Positions 1-11,952 of a stretch of 64,000 nucleotides of DNA are shown here, one piece after another. Position 1 is the stretch's first letter, and the number at the start of each line of letters is the position of its first letter. The notes below the pieces were generated by a model. It saw only the letters and a program-made list of their open reading frames with translations. It did not search any database and was not told the origin of the DNA. Source of the stretch: Theobroma cacao (Eukaryota > Streptophyta > Magnoliopsida > Malvales > Malvaceae); NCBI RefSeq assembly GCF_000208745.1, contig NC_030857.1, positions 1,616,188 to 1,680,187 of the forward strand. Direction: 5' to 3'. Made by a program: the position numbers and the translations under genes.

Positions 1-3000
1 TTAATTATTAAATTTATTCATTAACAAAATAATAACATATAATTCACAGCTTACGTATAAAATTTATACCCTGCTAAAATGACAAGGCATCAAATATAAA
101 TTCTAATATTAGATTGACACGGTCGCCATCAAGATCATTCTATAAAAGCAAGCTTTTTGCAATGCAGTGGTTCCATGTGCATTGTTCATATTTACTGGTA
201 CACAGCATTTAAAGACCCTTCTTAATTAGTTTTGCCATTCTTTTATGAGAATGACTTCATATTCTATCATGAGTTTATATTATCATAGCAGTGCTTTCCT
301 GGCTGAATTTTGTTTCTATTTTACATTGGAGGAAAAAGAATCCAATGTAGAGTAATTAAATACACCCATACCTAAGGATTCTGGAATAATCAATATTCAG
401 CAATGGTATCTCAAGGATAAGGATAGGACACGTTTCCATCCTGAGTTTAATGTTGAAAATCCCTATGATTTATTTTATTTATTTATTATGAGCATGGTTT
501 AGTTGTTAAAGTGTTGTAAATCGTCCAAAATTTAAACAAATAAAACTAAATTTGTGTGGAGTTTTACAATTTTTTTAGTCCTCATGCAATATAGATTGAA
601 TGGGCCACTATCTAGGCCTAGCTCCAATTTCTGCTTTCTCGAGAAGTCAAGTTTGGCCCAGCATTTACTTTATCTCTAGAGTCTAGATTGTAGGCTAACT
701 CAGATATTGGGGGCCCATTGAGACTGTCGAATTCTTAGCCGGAGTTCCTGTAGAAGAAAAATTGGCCAGAAAAATCAACAATGGTCGGGTATGGATTGAC
801 ATCTGCAACAGCTTAATATAGGAATACCCAAGAATTCTGCTAATGTTCCCTGGAAAAGTGTTGCTTTTGTAAAGACAGGGAAATAAGGGGAAAGAGGAGG
901 AATGGAGTTCCATGATGCAGCAAGAAAGTGTCCAGTAGGCTAGGCCATATCTATCAGGTTGCCAATGGTAGGTTTGACAAACATGACAATCTTTCCATGG
1001 TAAAAGGCCTAAAGGGTTTTGTTTCAAATCAGGATTGACAATGAAAACGTAATCATCCTTCAACTATACCTTAAACTAATCAAAACAATCTTCGGTGTTC
1101 ATCAGTATCCCTTGAAATTGTCATCTTCAAGAATTTGTTGCCCGGAAGTAATTCATAAGCAAGGAGGTGGTGCATTAATTGTGGCTTCCCATAGATGTAT
1201 AGCATCGTTTTACAAATCTTTTTTTGGCACTCTCAACGCCAGTGGTCATCTTCGTTTTTATTATACTTTGAAGGAAGTGGTCCTACTCATCAAAAAATTA
1301 ATGGTATGGTTAGATCTGGGATGATCTCTACTGACTGTGCCAACCCCGAATTCCAGCTCCATCGATGCAATAAAAGCTTACCCCCAGCCCCTATCTAGTT
1401 TAGCATAGAGATTTGGACCTTTCTAAAAGCTTCATTGAAATTGTAATAAATGCCAGAAGAATGTTGGCTCAGCCTTTAAGATTTAGTTTACACCTTCAGG
1501 TATCAGAATGAATGGGACAAGTCAGAATCAGAAACCTGATCAAGTTAAGTAAGCTTTGAGCAGATGACAAAGTCGTTTTGAGTTTAGGTACCCTAATTCC
1601 CTCCTTAAGTCACAGAACCACATCTCTATTCTGTAATTTGTAAGGCAAAGGTTGGAGTAAACTTAATTGAACTCATTTAAGCCATAATTTAAGATGAGTT
1701 GGGAGTGATGTATATATCATATATCATCTGCAAATTTTTTTCAAGATGCCAAATCTATGCAAATCTTGGCTCGTCTCCTCATTCAAGCTGCCATCATTTA
1801 AGGCAAAAGGGGTTGGCCTAGCTTACAACTACAGCCCTTGGAGAGGCAAATGGGCAAGGGGGTGCAGGGTTGGCCAAGTGGGGAACCCCATTGTCGGTAG
1901 AAAACCCTTCATCCTGGCCAATGGTACACCTCACCCAACGCATCCTATGTTCATTATTAACGTTGAAGATAATGAAGGATCGAACTCCTCCTGCCACCAA
2001 AGATCTTGGTTCCCCATACTCCTCCAGTCCCTTCCCAAATTCTCATCCCATATTTTTTATTTAAAGGCATTCCTAGAATATTCTCTTCTGCTTCACTTTC
2101 CTTCACTTCAACAGGTGAGTTTCTGCATATTTTCTTGAAATTTTAAGTCGTACATTGAACTTAAAATTATTTGGTAATATCTCAAATATTGCTGTCAATT
2201 GCTTTTAAGTTACATGACCCTTCTACTTACTACTAATTACTATTAAATTCTTCGCAAGAAACACACAGCCCCAAGACAAAATCAATGAAAAGGTGTTCAG
2301 CTCATATCATATAAAGAATAATTTAACTATGTATATGATATGGGTATTTGAAATATATTATTAGCTTAACTGGAGTGTCGTGCCCTGGTCCTGGAGCTAG
2401 GCCAACCCATTGATCCTAATTGTTTCAATAAACCTTTTATAAGCAATGCTATAGCCACTTTCTTTGAGTTTTATAATCTCCTGATCAATCAAACTTCCTA
2501 CTTAATTTGTTAAACAAGTGATTTTCCTGGAATTCTTTGAGTTTTTGATGGAAAAGTCCGTACTGTATGACTCCTGTTAATCTGTATTATGGGGCCTTGA
2601 TTTAAGGTCTCAATAAATTCATGGCAGAAAGGTGGGGTGTCTTCAACACGCGCCAAGCCTTGATCCACTCTTAATTTTTGCTTTAATTCTAGTATATTAA
2701 TATGAATTTTAAGTGAACCAAATACATATAAGATAACCCTAAAATTCACATCTGACCTTAGGTAAAATGTAGGAACCGATCAAGACATTCCCTTATCCCC
2801 TTTTTCAAGAAGGAATAAACACTTAGAAGCCTTTTCCTTTTGTGTTGAAGTGATACAAAAACTTACAATTTTAGTTTTGATTATTTAATTTTGCTTCATT
2901 CGTAATAATAAATTCTCCGTAAATGATTAAAAGAATTCGAATCCATCCTCTTTCCAACGGCTTAAGAATCAATTTTCACGAAAACAAAAAAAACAGGAAA

Positions 3001-3294
3001 AGCATTTGTGAAGCTATCACATAACCGGCATGGTCAAAATATTCTATAAAATAGACAAGAAGTTTGCCTTTGGTATTATTCCTGGGTTCATGAGAACCAT
3101 TGTTTTAGTCCAGGTGAATAGAATTGGGATTGAAAGACAAAAGGGCAAATTATATTCGTGTCTTATCACCTCCACAGTGTGATGCCGACTATTCACTATT
3201 CTCAGGCCATGTTATTCTTATTCATTTTTCCCTCAAGATTCCTACATACAAAGTATATATATGACATTTATTTATTCATATGAATATGATCATA

Positions 3295-3295
3295 T

Positions 3296-3351
<56 letters not shown>

Positions 3352-3364
3352 ATATATATATATN
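3295..3364. repeat. (CA)n/(TA)n compound microsatellite with one N
   Basis: About 20 bases of CA dinucleotides run directly into about 45 bases of TA dinucleotides, ending at an unresolved N at 3364. The true array length is probably unresolved. Open frames read through it are low-complexity artefacts. Confidence 0.95.
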
Positions 3365-3877
3365 GAAAGCTAGAAAAAAATATGTTGTTTGTCCTGTTTT
3401 GTTTTCTCCATTGCACCTTAATAATATCCATATCTGACCCACCACACCTCTCTTTTTTGCTTCTGTGGGAATAATCCATACATTTTTTTGCTAACAATTT
3501 CTACATATAGCCCAATTGTTGTTTGACATGCATGAGTCTGCCTGCCTTATTGGAATTGCTTTGCCAATGAGAAAACTTCTGCGCCAGCTTTGTATATATT
3601 AATGGGAAATGGTTCTTCCCTAAATATCTCTATGCAGTACTATGAGCTACTACTAATTAATTTGATATAACAAGTGTTACTAATTGAATTTTTTGTTTCA
3701 TTTTTCTTCACTTTTAATAATAATAAATAAAGTGTAATCAATACTACTGTATTGAATTTTATTCAAATTGTTATAAAAAATTTATATGATGACATGTAGT
3801 TAAATCTATAAAAGTACTGTATGATTAATTTTCGACAACCTTCTCTAAATATGATGTTCAGGGGGTGAGAAAGAAGG

Positions 3878-3905
3878 TTAATTAATTAATTAATTATATA
3901 TATAG
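3878..3905. repeat. (TTAA)n/(TA)n microsatellite
   Basis: Tandem TTAA units are followed by TA dinucleotides. Simple sequence only. Confidence 0.8.
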
Positions 3906-4658
3906 GCAAATGGGAGGGAAAATAATTGATGCGTTTAATAATATTATAAACATGAGATTGGTCGAACATATTAGTGCACCACCCCGAGAGAGGAAACCAC
4001 TTTTCATGCAATCCCCTCTCCTAACATATAAAAAAGAGGACAATGACTCAATTAAATTGTTCATGTTCAAACCTTTTCCAATAATAGAGGCACGTGGCAG
4101 GTTGCTGATTGGTCCCTTCTTTTTAAACATCTCCACCATCTTTGATTGATGAGACAGACAGTGAGCGAGAGATGGGAAATTAAAAAAAACATATGACGCT
4201 GAGGGAAAATATCTGCTTTATCTAGACTTTACATGTATATTGTTATGGAGTCGAAGTGATCAATAAAAAGGAGGAGAGGGGAGGGGGGTGGAGATTGGAA
4301 CAGGGACTGGTCGCCCATGAGCTGACACAACTTCTCCATTATGAGGGCAACCCACAATCCCGTATCAAGAATCGGGACCTCTTCTCTTCTCCCTCGAAGT
4401 TGTCAAACCCAATGCTTTGCCCTATGCTTGCTTTCTGTGTATAGTTTTTCATCGAAAGTTGTTGAGATAAAAGGTCCGACGAGATACATTTGCCCGTCTC
4501 GAGAGAGGGGGTAAGTTGTACGGATCTAAGTTTTTCCCCCAAAAAGGCCAACCTGAAACTAGCTACTTCCATGTTTTAACCTCATACTTTATGTTTGTTC
4601 AAGTACATGGCTAGGTTAGTATCGTGACCATGCATAACGTTAGGGTTATTCTTGTAAT

Positions 4659-4674
4659 GATATATATATATATA
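4659..4674. repeat. (TA)n microsatellite
   Basis: Eight TA dinucleotides in intergenic DNA. Confidence 0.8.
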
Positions 4675-6204
4675 TGCTGATCAAAGCCCTAACATAAAAA
4701 CTGGTCTAACTATTATCATTTTATTTAAGAAAAAGTTGGGATTTAGTCTTTGATTTCTCTTGCACCTTGGACTTCTTCTAGCACACCCTTCTACCCAAGA
4801 AACTCGTCTATGGGTTTTGAAGGATTGGTCGTCGATTGCATGAGAACCTGGCCATCATTTATTTGATGCTTTATAAAGTACAAGAAAGGTAACATTCTTT
4901 TTCCTTTCAAGGGCTGACAAAAGTTAAATTCAATGCATATAGCTTTAAGTCAATAGGAAAGAAAAGAAAAATCTGAGAAGGCGGTCCTATACTCTAAAAA
5001 TTGATGTAACTTAGATTCTTAGAATAGAGTGCAACCTAAAATAGATGATAATGTCTCTTAGAAAAGAAGATGCTAAAGGGCAAAAAATGGAAGGAATATT
5101 GCTTGTTAATAAATCAGGATGGGATCCAAGCCCCACAACTGATCATTTCCTTTTGCAGAATTGATCAGTGGCAAATCCATGCTGCATGCAGATCAGTTAG
5201 TGCTTTGATAGCAAATGATTCGTAAGAACCTGATAGAGGTTAAGTTGTACTAAGTTAAAGGAGTAAGATTGCCATATTCCTTACAGCATCTCAGTAGTTT
5301 CTTTTTTTTAACTATTTTAGAAAGAATTTTTCTCATCATGGCTTGGGTATAAGATTCATCACAGCAGTGAAAGAGATGGTTTTGAGGCAATTTAAGAATT
5401 GATAGCGTAACTGACAAAACTAGCATGGTGAGAGAGCGAGCGTGGTCCCCTTGACAGGGAAACTCAGAAGCAACATCATACCAAAATGGGAGGGGACTCA
5501 ACAAATCAGTAAAAAGCTTTATTCCATTGAAATGGGGATTGAATTTAGAATGAAATTCCCATCTCATTCGCCCCCACAAATCCAAAATTTTTCTTATTGA
5601 ATAGTGAGTCCTGATTGGCCTATCTGGCTTTGTAACCATGTGTTTCTGTTGGAAAAATAAAGCACAAAAGTTTCCTTAGATGACGACCTTGATGATGCAA
5701 AACATTTAATTGAAAAAAAAAGGGAATAAATAAGTACAACAGGACCCAATAAACTATTGACAAATAGCTATCCATGGCTTCGCTTTACAAAGCAGATTAA
5801 ACAAGTAACAAAAGAGAGGGGAAAACAGAAGTGGGTGGAGTCATAGATTACCTCTTTGAATGAAAGCACTTTGTATGATATTTGTTTATTTCTACTTTCC
5901 AAAAGTTTTCACTGTAACCTAAAATTGGAAAAATCAAAACAAGAGAGAGAGAGGGAGACAAAAAAAATCACCATAGAAAGCGAAGCAACCAAACCATATT
6001 TCCGTGTCTATCTCTATCCTTACAACATGAAATATGAACCCCCACTATGTCACAGTAATCTTATTCTATAGTTTACTCTCGACAGATGCTCTTATAACCC
6101 TCTCTTCACAACTCTTCTGGGGTTCCAAACTTCCGCAGTCTTTGACACAGTACTCTCTTTCAGAAAGAGAAATTGGGAGTAAAGAGATTAAACAAATTAA
6201 ACAG

Positions 6205-7418
6205 ATGAAGATTCAGTGCGACGTGTGTAACAAAGAGGAGGCCTCCGTGTTCTGCACCGCGGACGAGGCAGCCCTGTGCGACGCCTGTGACCATCGAGTC
6301 CACCACGCCAATAAGCTTGCCTCGAAACACCAACGTTTTTCCCTTCTCCATCCTGCCTCTTCTAAACAAGCCCCTCTCTGCGATATCTGTCAGGTTATTT
6401 TTTATGTCTTTCTTGCTCTCTGGCTTTGATTTTGGTTTTTATACCTTTATTACTACGGAGAATTGTGTGGAAGTTGGTTTTCTGATTGCGAGATTTTGGG
6501 GGTTTTTTTTTATCTTATTGTAGGAGAAACGAGCTTTCTTGTTTTGTCAACAAGACAGAGCAATTCTATGCAGAGATTGTGATGTTCCAATTCACGCCGC
6601 AAACGAACATACCCAGAAGCACAACAGGTTTCTTCTTACAGGGGTTAAACTCTCTGCTACCTCTGCTCTCTACACATCCTCCTCTTCATCCTCCATCGCT
6701 TCCTTATCCACCGGCTGTGATTCTGTTCCTGAATTCAAGTCTCAACCTTCGATCAAGAATCCTGTCTCTGCTTCTCCAACAAATTTGAATCCATTTTCAC
6801 TTGCTAAATCTTCACCCGTTAGCACAACAGCAGCAGCAGTAACAAACAAGAGCGGTGGAGATAACCTGTTAGCAAATGAAGGGGGTGGTTCAACGAGTAG
6901 CATATCTGAGTACTTGATAGAGATGCTTCCAGGCTGGCACTTCGAAGACTTCCTTGATTCCTCTTCACCTCCCTTTGGTTTCTGTAAGGTTTGCATTGAT
7001 CCATCATTGATCTATTGTTTTTCCCTTTCTAGATAGTGAGCTCATGGCACAATATAATATGTTTTCTATTTACAATTTGACTTTTGAATGATGTGATTTT
7101 CTTTGGGATCTGAATAATTTTGTTTTTTTGATCTAATTTTGTCAGAGTGATGATGGCATGTTGCCATTTTCCGATGCTGATCTTGAGAGCAATAAGAGTT
7201 CTTTCTCGCCAGAAAGTTTAGGACTCTGGGTTCCGCAGTCACCATCTCCCCTTTATCCTCCCCAATATTCTTCAACAATGGGAGGGCAAATTGGGTTCAA
7301 GGAGACAAAGGAAATTATAGGCATGAAAGCTAACAGGAGATGGACAGATGATGCATTTACAGTTCCTCAGATCAGCCCTCCCTCCACTGGCTCTAAGAGA
7401 ACTAGGCCTCTCTGGTAG
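6205..7418 (+). CDS. Double B-box zinc-finger transcription regulator, BBX21/STH2 type
   Basis: Three exons, 6205-6393, 6524-6988 and 7146-7418, give a 308-residue protein. Two N-terminal B-boxes are complete: the first begins MKIQCDVC and ends at about residue 47, and the second (residues about 57-100) lies just after the first intron and contains FCQQDRAILC. A Ser-rich linker follows. Then come the conserved block ISEYLIEMLPGWHFEDFLD (about residues 180-200) and a C-terminal VP motif, TVPQISPP, near the Trp end. This domain order and ending match Arabidopsis BBX21 (STH2), a light-signalling factor that works with HY5 in photomorphogenesis; the role is inferred from the family. The donor after FCK is AAG|GTTTGC, because the nearby GTAAGG donor would create a stop. 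The frame is open upstream, but the start is fixed by the conserved first B-box and by a TATA-like element about 110 bp upstream. Confidence 0.93.
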
Positions 7419-9637
7419 AATCAGATCTTCAGAGTACAAAAGCCTCATGTTCCCTTATAGTTTGACAAGGAGCTCCAGTTCCCATCTTTTGCCTTTTCTT
7501 CGTATTTTCCAATTTCTAGCTAAGTTGATTTCAGTTTAATGTCATCTTTTCCCCTACTCTGACAGGGCCGGTTTTGTTTGTAGCATTTTGTTGCTTTTTC
7601 GTGTACTTGAATGCAACGACTTTGTAAATATCAATGAAAAATTTTCAAAGTTACTTTTCCTTCTTTTCAATTTTTACCATCTCGAGTTCACAAATTCAGT
7701 TTAAAGATTACGATCAGTCAGAGGAAAGACGAAATCTAAAACATCTTGAAGTGGGGAATCTAGCAAATGACATATCGTTATGTAATAACCTCGACAGAAC
7801 AATTGAAGTGAAACTGTGACATAAATTGACTGACAGTCAAGGGAACAACTAATCCCTCCTTTTGGTCGGGGAGACGTAGCATGTTATTGAGATTTGGAAC
7901 CTGACAGGCATTGTAAGAAGGTACAAAGATGAAAGGAGATACATGATGGGTATGATGAATTGATGATGGGATCGGATAAGGAAAGGGGAGAGGGGCAGGC
8001 AAAAAGGGATGGTCTGGTTTTGTCTTAAAGCAAGATTGCAGTGTCCTGGTGGGGACGAACATACCCCAAAGGCCCAAACCTTTGGGATTGTATTGCTATA
8101 ACTATCAATTTCAGTAGTTCATTCAACTAGTTGAAATCTGCGGACCAAAATAGGGAAAAAAAGGAACTCAGAACTAGTTGTTAGTCAGGGTTTCTTGCAG
8201 ACTTCCAGTTGTACTTTCCGGTACTTCTGCTACATTCCCTTTCCTCTTTCTCTACATTTTCTTCCCAATCCCATGTTCAAGTTTCTATACTTACGATATA
8301 CTTTGATTTCCTACAGACATAACTCAGAGAGATAACAGTTCTGTTCCAAACAAAGCATATACGAACTTGAATGTTATGCTTTGATTTACTGTAGTACATC
8401 CGTTTACTATCACATTTAAGACCAAAAACAAGAAAAACCAACAAATCTTTTCAGGATTTGCACCAATGAACCTCGTCATTTTACATCACGACCGTACATG
8501 TGTGTTCACTGTAACTGAAAAAGGGGCTGCTCAAAGATGATAAGGTCTCGGTCAATCAGAGTGCTGGTAGACGGCCGAAAGGTTCTCCCTTGGGTCTACC
8601 ACACCTAAACCTACACCTACCAAAGCTAACCCGTTGCAGAGCCCTGCCTTCTGGGCGTATCTCTTTTCCGTGTGCCGCACATGCCAAATTTGTTCACTTT
8701 TTGGTGGCTTCAGACAAGAGCAATAAAGACCTTTGTTCTCAGACCTTTCTTCCATGGAAATATCACATCAGCATCTTAATTTGCTTGATCATGGCAGTTT
8801 TGGCCTTTTGCCCATCTTTCTTCTAAGCGTTCTGAAGGGGTCGATGGGGTCGGTTCTTGCCCAATAGCAGGCTGATGACCTTCTCAGGATTTAACCCCTA
8901 CAATACTCTCTACAGTCTACCCTGCCCCATCGTATTTAATAAACCCATCAAAGAAATTAAGTTTGGTTATCATGAAAATAATCTGGGTTTGTTCCTTCCA
9001 AAGAAATTTAAAAAAAAAAACAAAAATGATTGATTCCTTGATGAGTTAATGTAACAACTTAAAACAGTCCACAACCTTCAAGACATATACAAATAGACAA
9101 GTTTGAGGCAGAGAGGACTCTCTGGTCTATTGGCCAAGTGGGTCTAGTATTCTTTCTGTTGTGACAGCTGTTTCATCTAGGCATTAGCCCCAAATTTACT
9201 CTTGGTTCTTTGCTATCTGGCCCAAATAGTTTCTACTTTACTTTGGGTCGAACCAGTCCTTTGGGAACTAAAGAGGTTGTTTGGGCTCAATTCCTTATTG
9301 GCACTCAAAGGACAGGGACAGTCTCTTATTTCTTACAGGAACATTGGGTCTAATAACATGAACATGCAAGCAATATTTGTCCAAAAAAGGCTTTCCATTA
9401 AAAAGGCTAGATAATTGAAAGAAAAGAAAGAACACATACAAAATCTCAGCCCATTGAAATATCAAGCAACTCAAAGAATCCATATGAACCTGATGATGAT
9501 GAAGACAAACATTAGTTAAAACTCTTCAATGGATTGTTCTTCTGCTTAACATTCTGCCAATTGAGAAATTAGAAAAGATGAGGGGGGGAAAAGAGAATGA
9601 GAAAAGAGGTTAAGAGATTGGTTGAGGGTTAAAGGAA
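7419..9637. other. Intergenic region between BBX21 and the glycine-rich gene
   Basis: The first ~250 bases are probably the BBX21 3' UTR. Near 8566-8600 there is a short inverted repeat, GGTAGAC/GTCTACC, with further pairing inside it. No frame resembles a protein. The last ~100 bases are likely 3' UTR of the minus-strand glycine-rich gene. Confidence 0.5.
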
Positions 9638-10279
9638 TCATGGGCGTCTGCAGTGAGCTTTGCACATATGTTGGCAGTCATAGACGCAAGGTCCACCACA
9701 ATGAAGAGGGCAATCCAACCTCATGCCTCTGCACCTTCCTCTAACCATGCATTGAGCAAACTCACCTAGCTTATAATCTTCCTTGTTGAAAACTCTCTTC
9801 CTATGCGCTTGATGACTGTGAATGCCTCTACCTGCTCCTCTTCTTCCCTTGCCTTTGCCAGGTTTTGTTCCTCCACATCCCCATTTATACCAACCACCAC
9901 CTCCTCCTCCCCATCCCCATCCCCCACCTCCCCCTCCCCCTCCCCCTCCTCCACCACCACCTCCTCCACCTCCACCCCATCCCCATCCAAAACTGCCACC
10001 ACCACCACCTCCTCCTCCACCCGCCTCCACCACCCCACCACCACCACCACCTCCTCCTCCTCTATAATATGGTCCTCTATTTTTGTTCTTATCATCGAGC
10101 ACAACTTCAGTAGAAGTTCTATTGCTTACTTCAACATTGTCTTTTCCTTGGGGAAGCTTGACATGAACTGAAGAAGAATTGGTACTAGTGGGGCCCCTTA
10201 CCAAGTCATCACCTCTCAGCCTAACAATTGCCACCGCTAGAAAAAACAGAACCCACCAACCTTTTACTAATGTCTCCAT
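9638..10279 (-). CDS. Secreted glycine-rich protein with Cys-rich C-terminal module
   Basis: A single-exon gene encoding 213 residues. Residues 1 to about 24 form a hydrophobic signal peptide (METLVKGWWVLFFLAVAIV). Next comes a Ser/Thr/Asn region with possible N-glycosylation sites. A glycine-rich stretch (about 73-137) is interrupted by Trp, Phe and Tyr. A strongly basic linker (about 139-162) follows. Residues 177-210 hold eight cysteines spaced C-x5-C-x6-C-x3-C-x3-C-x3-C-x3-C-x3-C. The start is the ATG at 10279: an in-frame upstream extension crosses a TATATATA box at 10325-10332, so it lies upstream of the expected transcription start. The likely role is a cell-wall or apoplastic structural protein, inferred from composition and signal peptide only. 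Codons GGA/GGT/GGG dominate the repeat. Proline-rich frames on the opposite strand are shadows of it. Confidence 0.8.
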   Translation of the reverse strand: METLVKGWWVLFFLAVAIVRLRGDDLVRGPTSTNSSSVHVKLPQGKDNVEVSNRTSTEVVLDDKNKNRGPYYRGGGGGGGGGVVEAGGGGGGGGGSFGWGWGGGGGGGGGGGGGGGGGGGWGWGGGGGGWYKWGCGGTKPGKGKGRRGAGRGIHSHQAHRKRVFNKEDYKLGEFAQCMVRGRCRGMRLDCPLHCGGPCVYDCQHMCKAHCRRP

Positions 10280-10324
10280 CTTTTGATTTCTGAAAAGATG
10301 CCACTGTTGCCTAAATGTGCCTGC

Positions 10325-10332
10325 TATATATA
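10325..10332 (-). promoter_or_regulatory. TATA box of the glycine-rich protein gene
   Basis: TATATATA lies about 46 bp upstream of the ATG at 10279 on the minus strand. This fits a short 5' UTR and decides the start codon. Confidence 0.7.
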
Positions 10333-11952
10333 CACTTGGTTTAAAGCTATACGCCCAGATCTCCATGGCAACCGAAAACAACCAATTGCTACTTGTTCTT
10401 TTCTTAAAAGTACTAAAGAATGAGATGCCTTCGGACACACTTTGTCCCCACCTAGGATTGCAATGTGACTAGCGCATGCTTGAAAGGCTCAAAATATTTC
10501 AGCCTCGCCCACTTGCATGGCAGGCGCACATGTACCCCTCTTAAGATCGTCCCGAGACTCTCTGAGGAGCAAGAATTAGAGGTAATGCCAGTGTATCCTA
10601 AATCCTAATTATAAAATGGCATGGATCTGAGAAGTGGGACATGCCATGACATCAATATAAATGAAACAGTTCTTTGGAAGATTGAAGAAACAATGGAAGT
10701 ATGTTTCCAAAAGAAGGGAGTTCGAGTAGTGGCTGATTGTTTGCTGATAGTGGTACAACGATTGACTATCGATAAGCTTTCAGCTTTTGTTTCCCAAATG
10801 CAATGATCCCAAAAAAAGGATCAGCTTTTTGATGAAAAGGTGGAAATTAATTAACCAATACAAGCTCTTGATCGAATCAGAACTGGGACAAATCCACTTA
10901 TCTAGAGACCAAGAGGAACATTGATAAGAACTAAGAAGCCTCCTACAGAAAAGAACCAACTAGCTTGCCTGGTCAAAGTTTACTATTTGGAATTATAAAC
11001 CTTTGCATGCAATTAGCTAAGCAAACCTTGAGTTAATACCCATATTTTGGTAATTCATGGTCTTGTGAGCCTCACATGTGACATTCATAATAAAATAGTT
11101 TTAGCAGTAACAGAGGGGCCTGGTTCTTGGGCAGAGAATCTGTTTACAGTATTGGCAATTCTCTGCATGTCTTTACCAAACAATTTTGTTGCGAGCTTCC
11201 AAACTTTCTTCACCTTGACGTTTGAAAATTGAACAAGTGTGAAGGGGAAAGAGCAGTTGAGTATGGCATTTGTGGGGATACAATAATCTTGCTTGTAGGT
11301 AATGCATTCCTTATAAGGTACGGAACAAATTGATTTTTTCAGGGGCAGGGCACTTGTGCCATCATGTTTGCAACTTCATATTTAAAAGGAAAAAAAAATG
11401 ATATGGCTGGCATTCACGTTCCGATTCAGGCTCAAGTTTTCTTTCTTACTGGCCTCCTTAACCACCATCTAGTGCTTGTCCTAACTCGTAACATGGATTG
11501 CTTGATTCTCACACAAACTGAGAAACGATGAGAGACACGCATGATTGAGCAAATGAGCAAGTTGGGAGAGCACTCAAGTGTCAGGATTTTGGCCTAAAAT
11601 CAAAATGCTGCAGACAGTACTGATTGAAGGGTTTATGCATTATTTATGTAAAGAGTAAATTAACTAACCAAGATTTCCATTTTTGCATCTGCATTGGGCA
11701 GCTGCCCTTGCAGAAACAGATGTAATGATGCTTAGCTTAACCACATGGGCTTTCAAGCTTATCTTCTTACCCAGCATCAATGGAAGTCCAAAACGTCATG
11801 GATTGAATTGCATTGCGTGTCAGAACAAAGCTTGAAGAGGCATACTATTTTATTCCAAAATCAAGTAGTAATTAGCCAAAGAGACAGATAATCATATTAT
11901 AGGAGGACAGCAGACAGAAATTTAGCAGGAAAGCTTAAAGATGAAAACTAAA
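10333..11952. other. Intergenic region
   Basis: This is promoter DNA of the glycine-rich gene on the left and the probable 3' UTR of the DUF726 gene (ending near 11850-11952) on the right. I see no gene, RNA or repeat between them. Confidence 0.5.

Larger units (their letters stand above)
1..6092. other. Gene-poor intergenic region
   Basis: No reading frame here looks like a plant protein. Open frames are short, biased and unlike known families. The stretch holds AT-rich DNA, microsatellites near 3295-3364, 3878-3905 and 4659-4674, and a GC-richer island around 1800-2120. That island can form a long imperfect hairpin (see findings). Upstream of the B-box gene, a TATA-like TTATAA lies near 6091-6098. 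Confidence 0.6.

Noticed and set aside
695..1063. 122-codon minus-strand frame near the left end
   Set aside because: No family resemblance or supporting signals.
3276..3497. Frames across the CA/TA microsatellite
   Set aside because: Translation of a simple repeat including an N.
5250..5639. 129-codon minus-strand frame
   Set aside because: Composition and lack of recognisable motifs, TATA or splice context suggest chance.
6984..6988. Alternative GTAAGG donor at the end of BBX21 exon 2
   Set aside because: Joining it to the exon 3 acceptor creates a stop. The donor at 6989 keeps the conserved FCK-SDDG frame.
8552..8826. Opposed short frames near 8.6 kb
   Set aside because: No similarity to known proteins. 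A small hairpin at 8566-8600 is too short and bulged to call an RNA gene.
9766..10171. Several open frames over the glycine-rich gene, including proline-rich ones on the plus strand
   Set aside because: They are shadows of the GGN repeat. Only the minus-strand frame has a signal peptide, a placed TATA box and an ordered Cys module.
10280..10438. N-terminal extension of the glycine-rich protein
   Set aside because: It crosses the TATA box and lacks a signal peptide, whereas the ATG at 10279 starts one directly.
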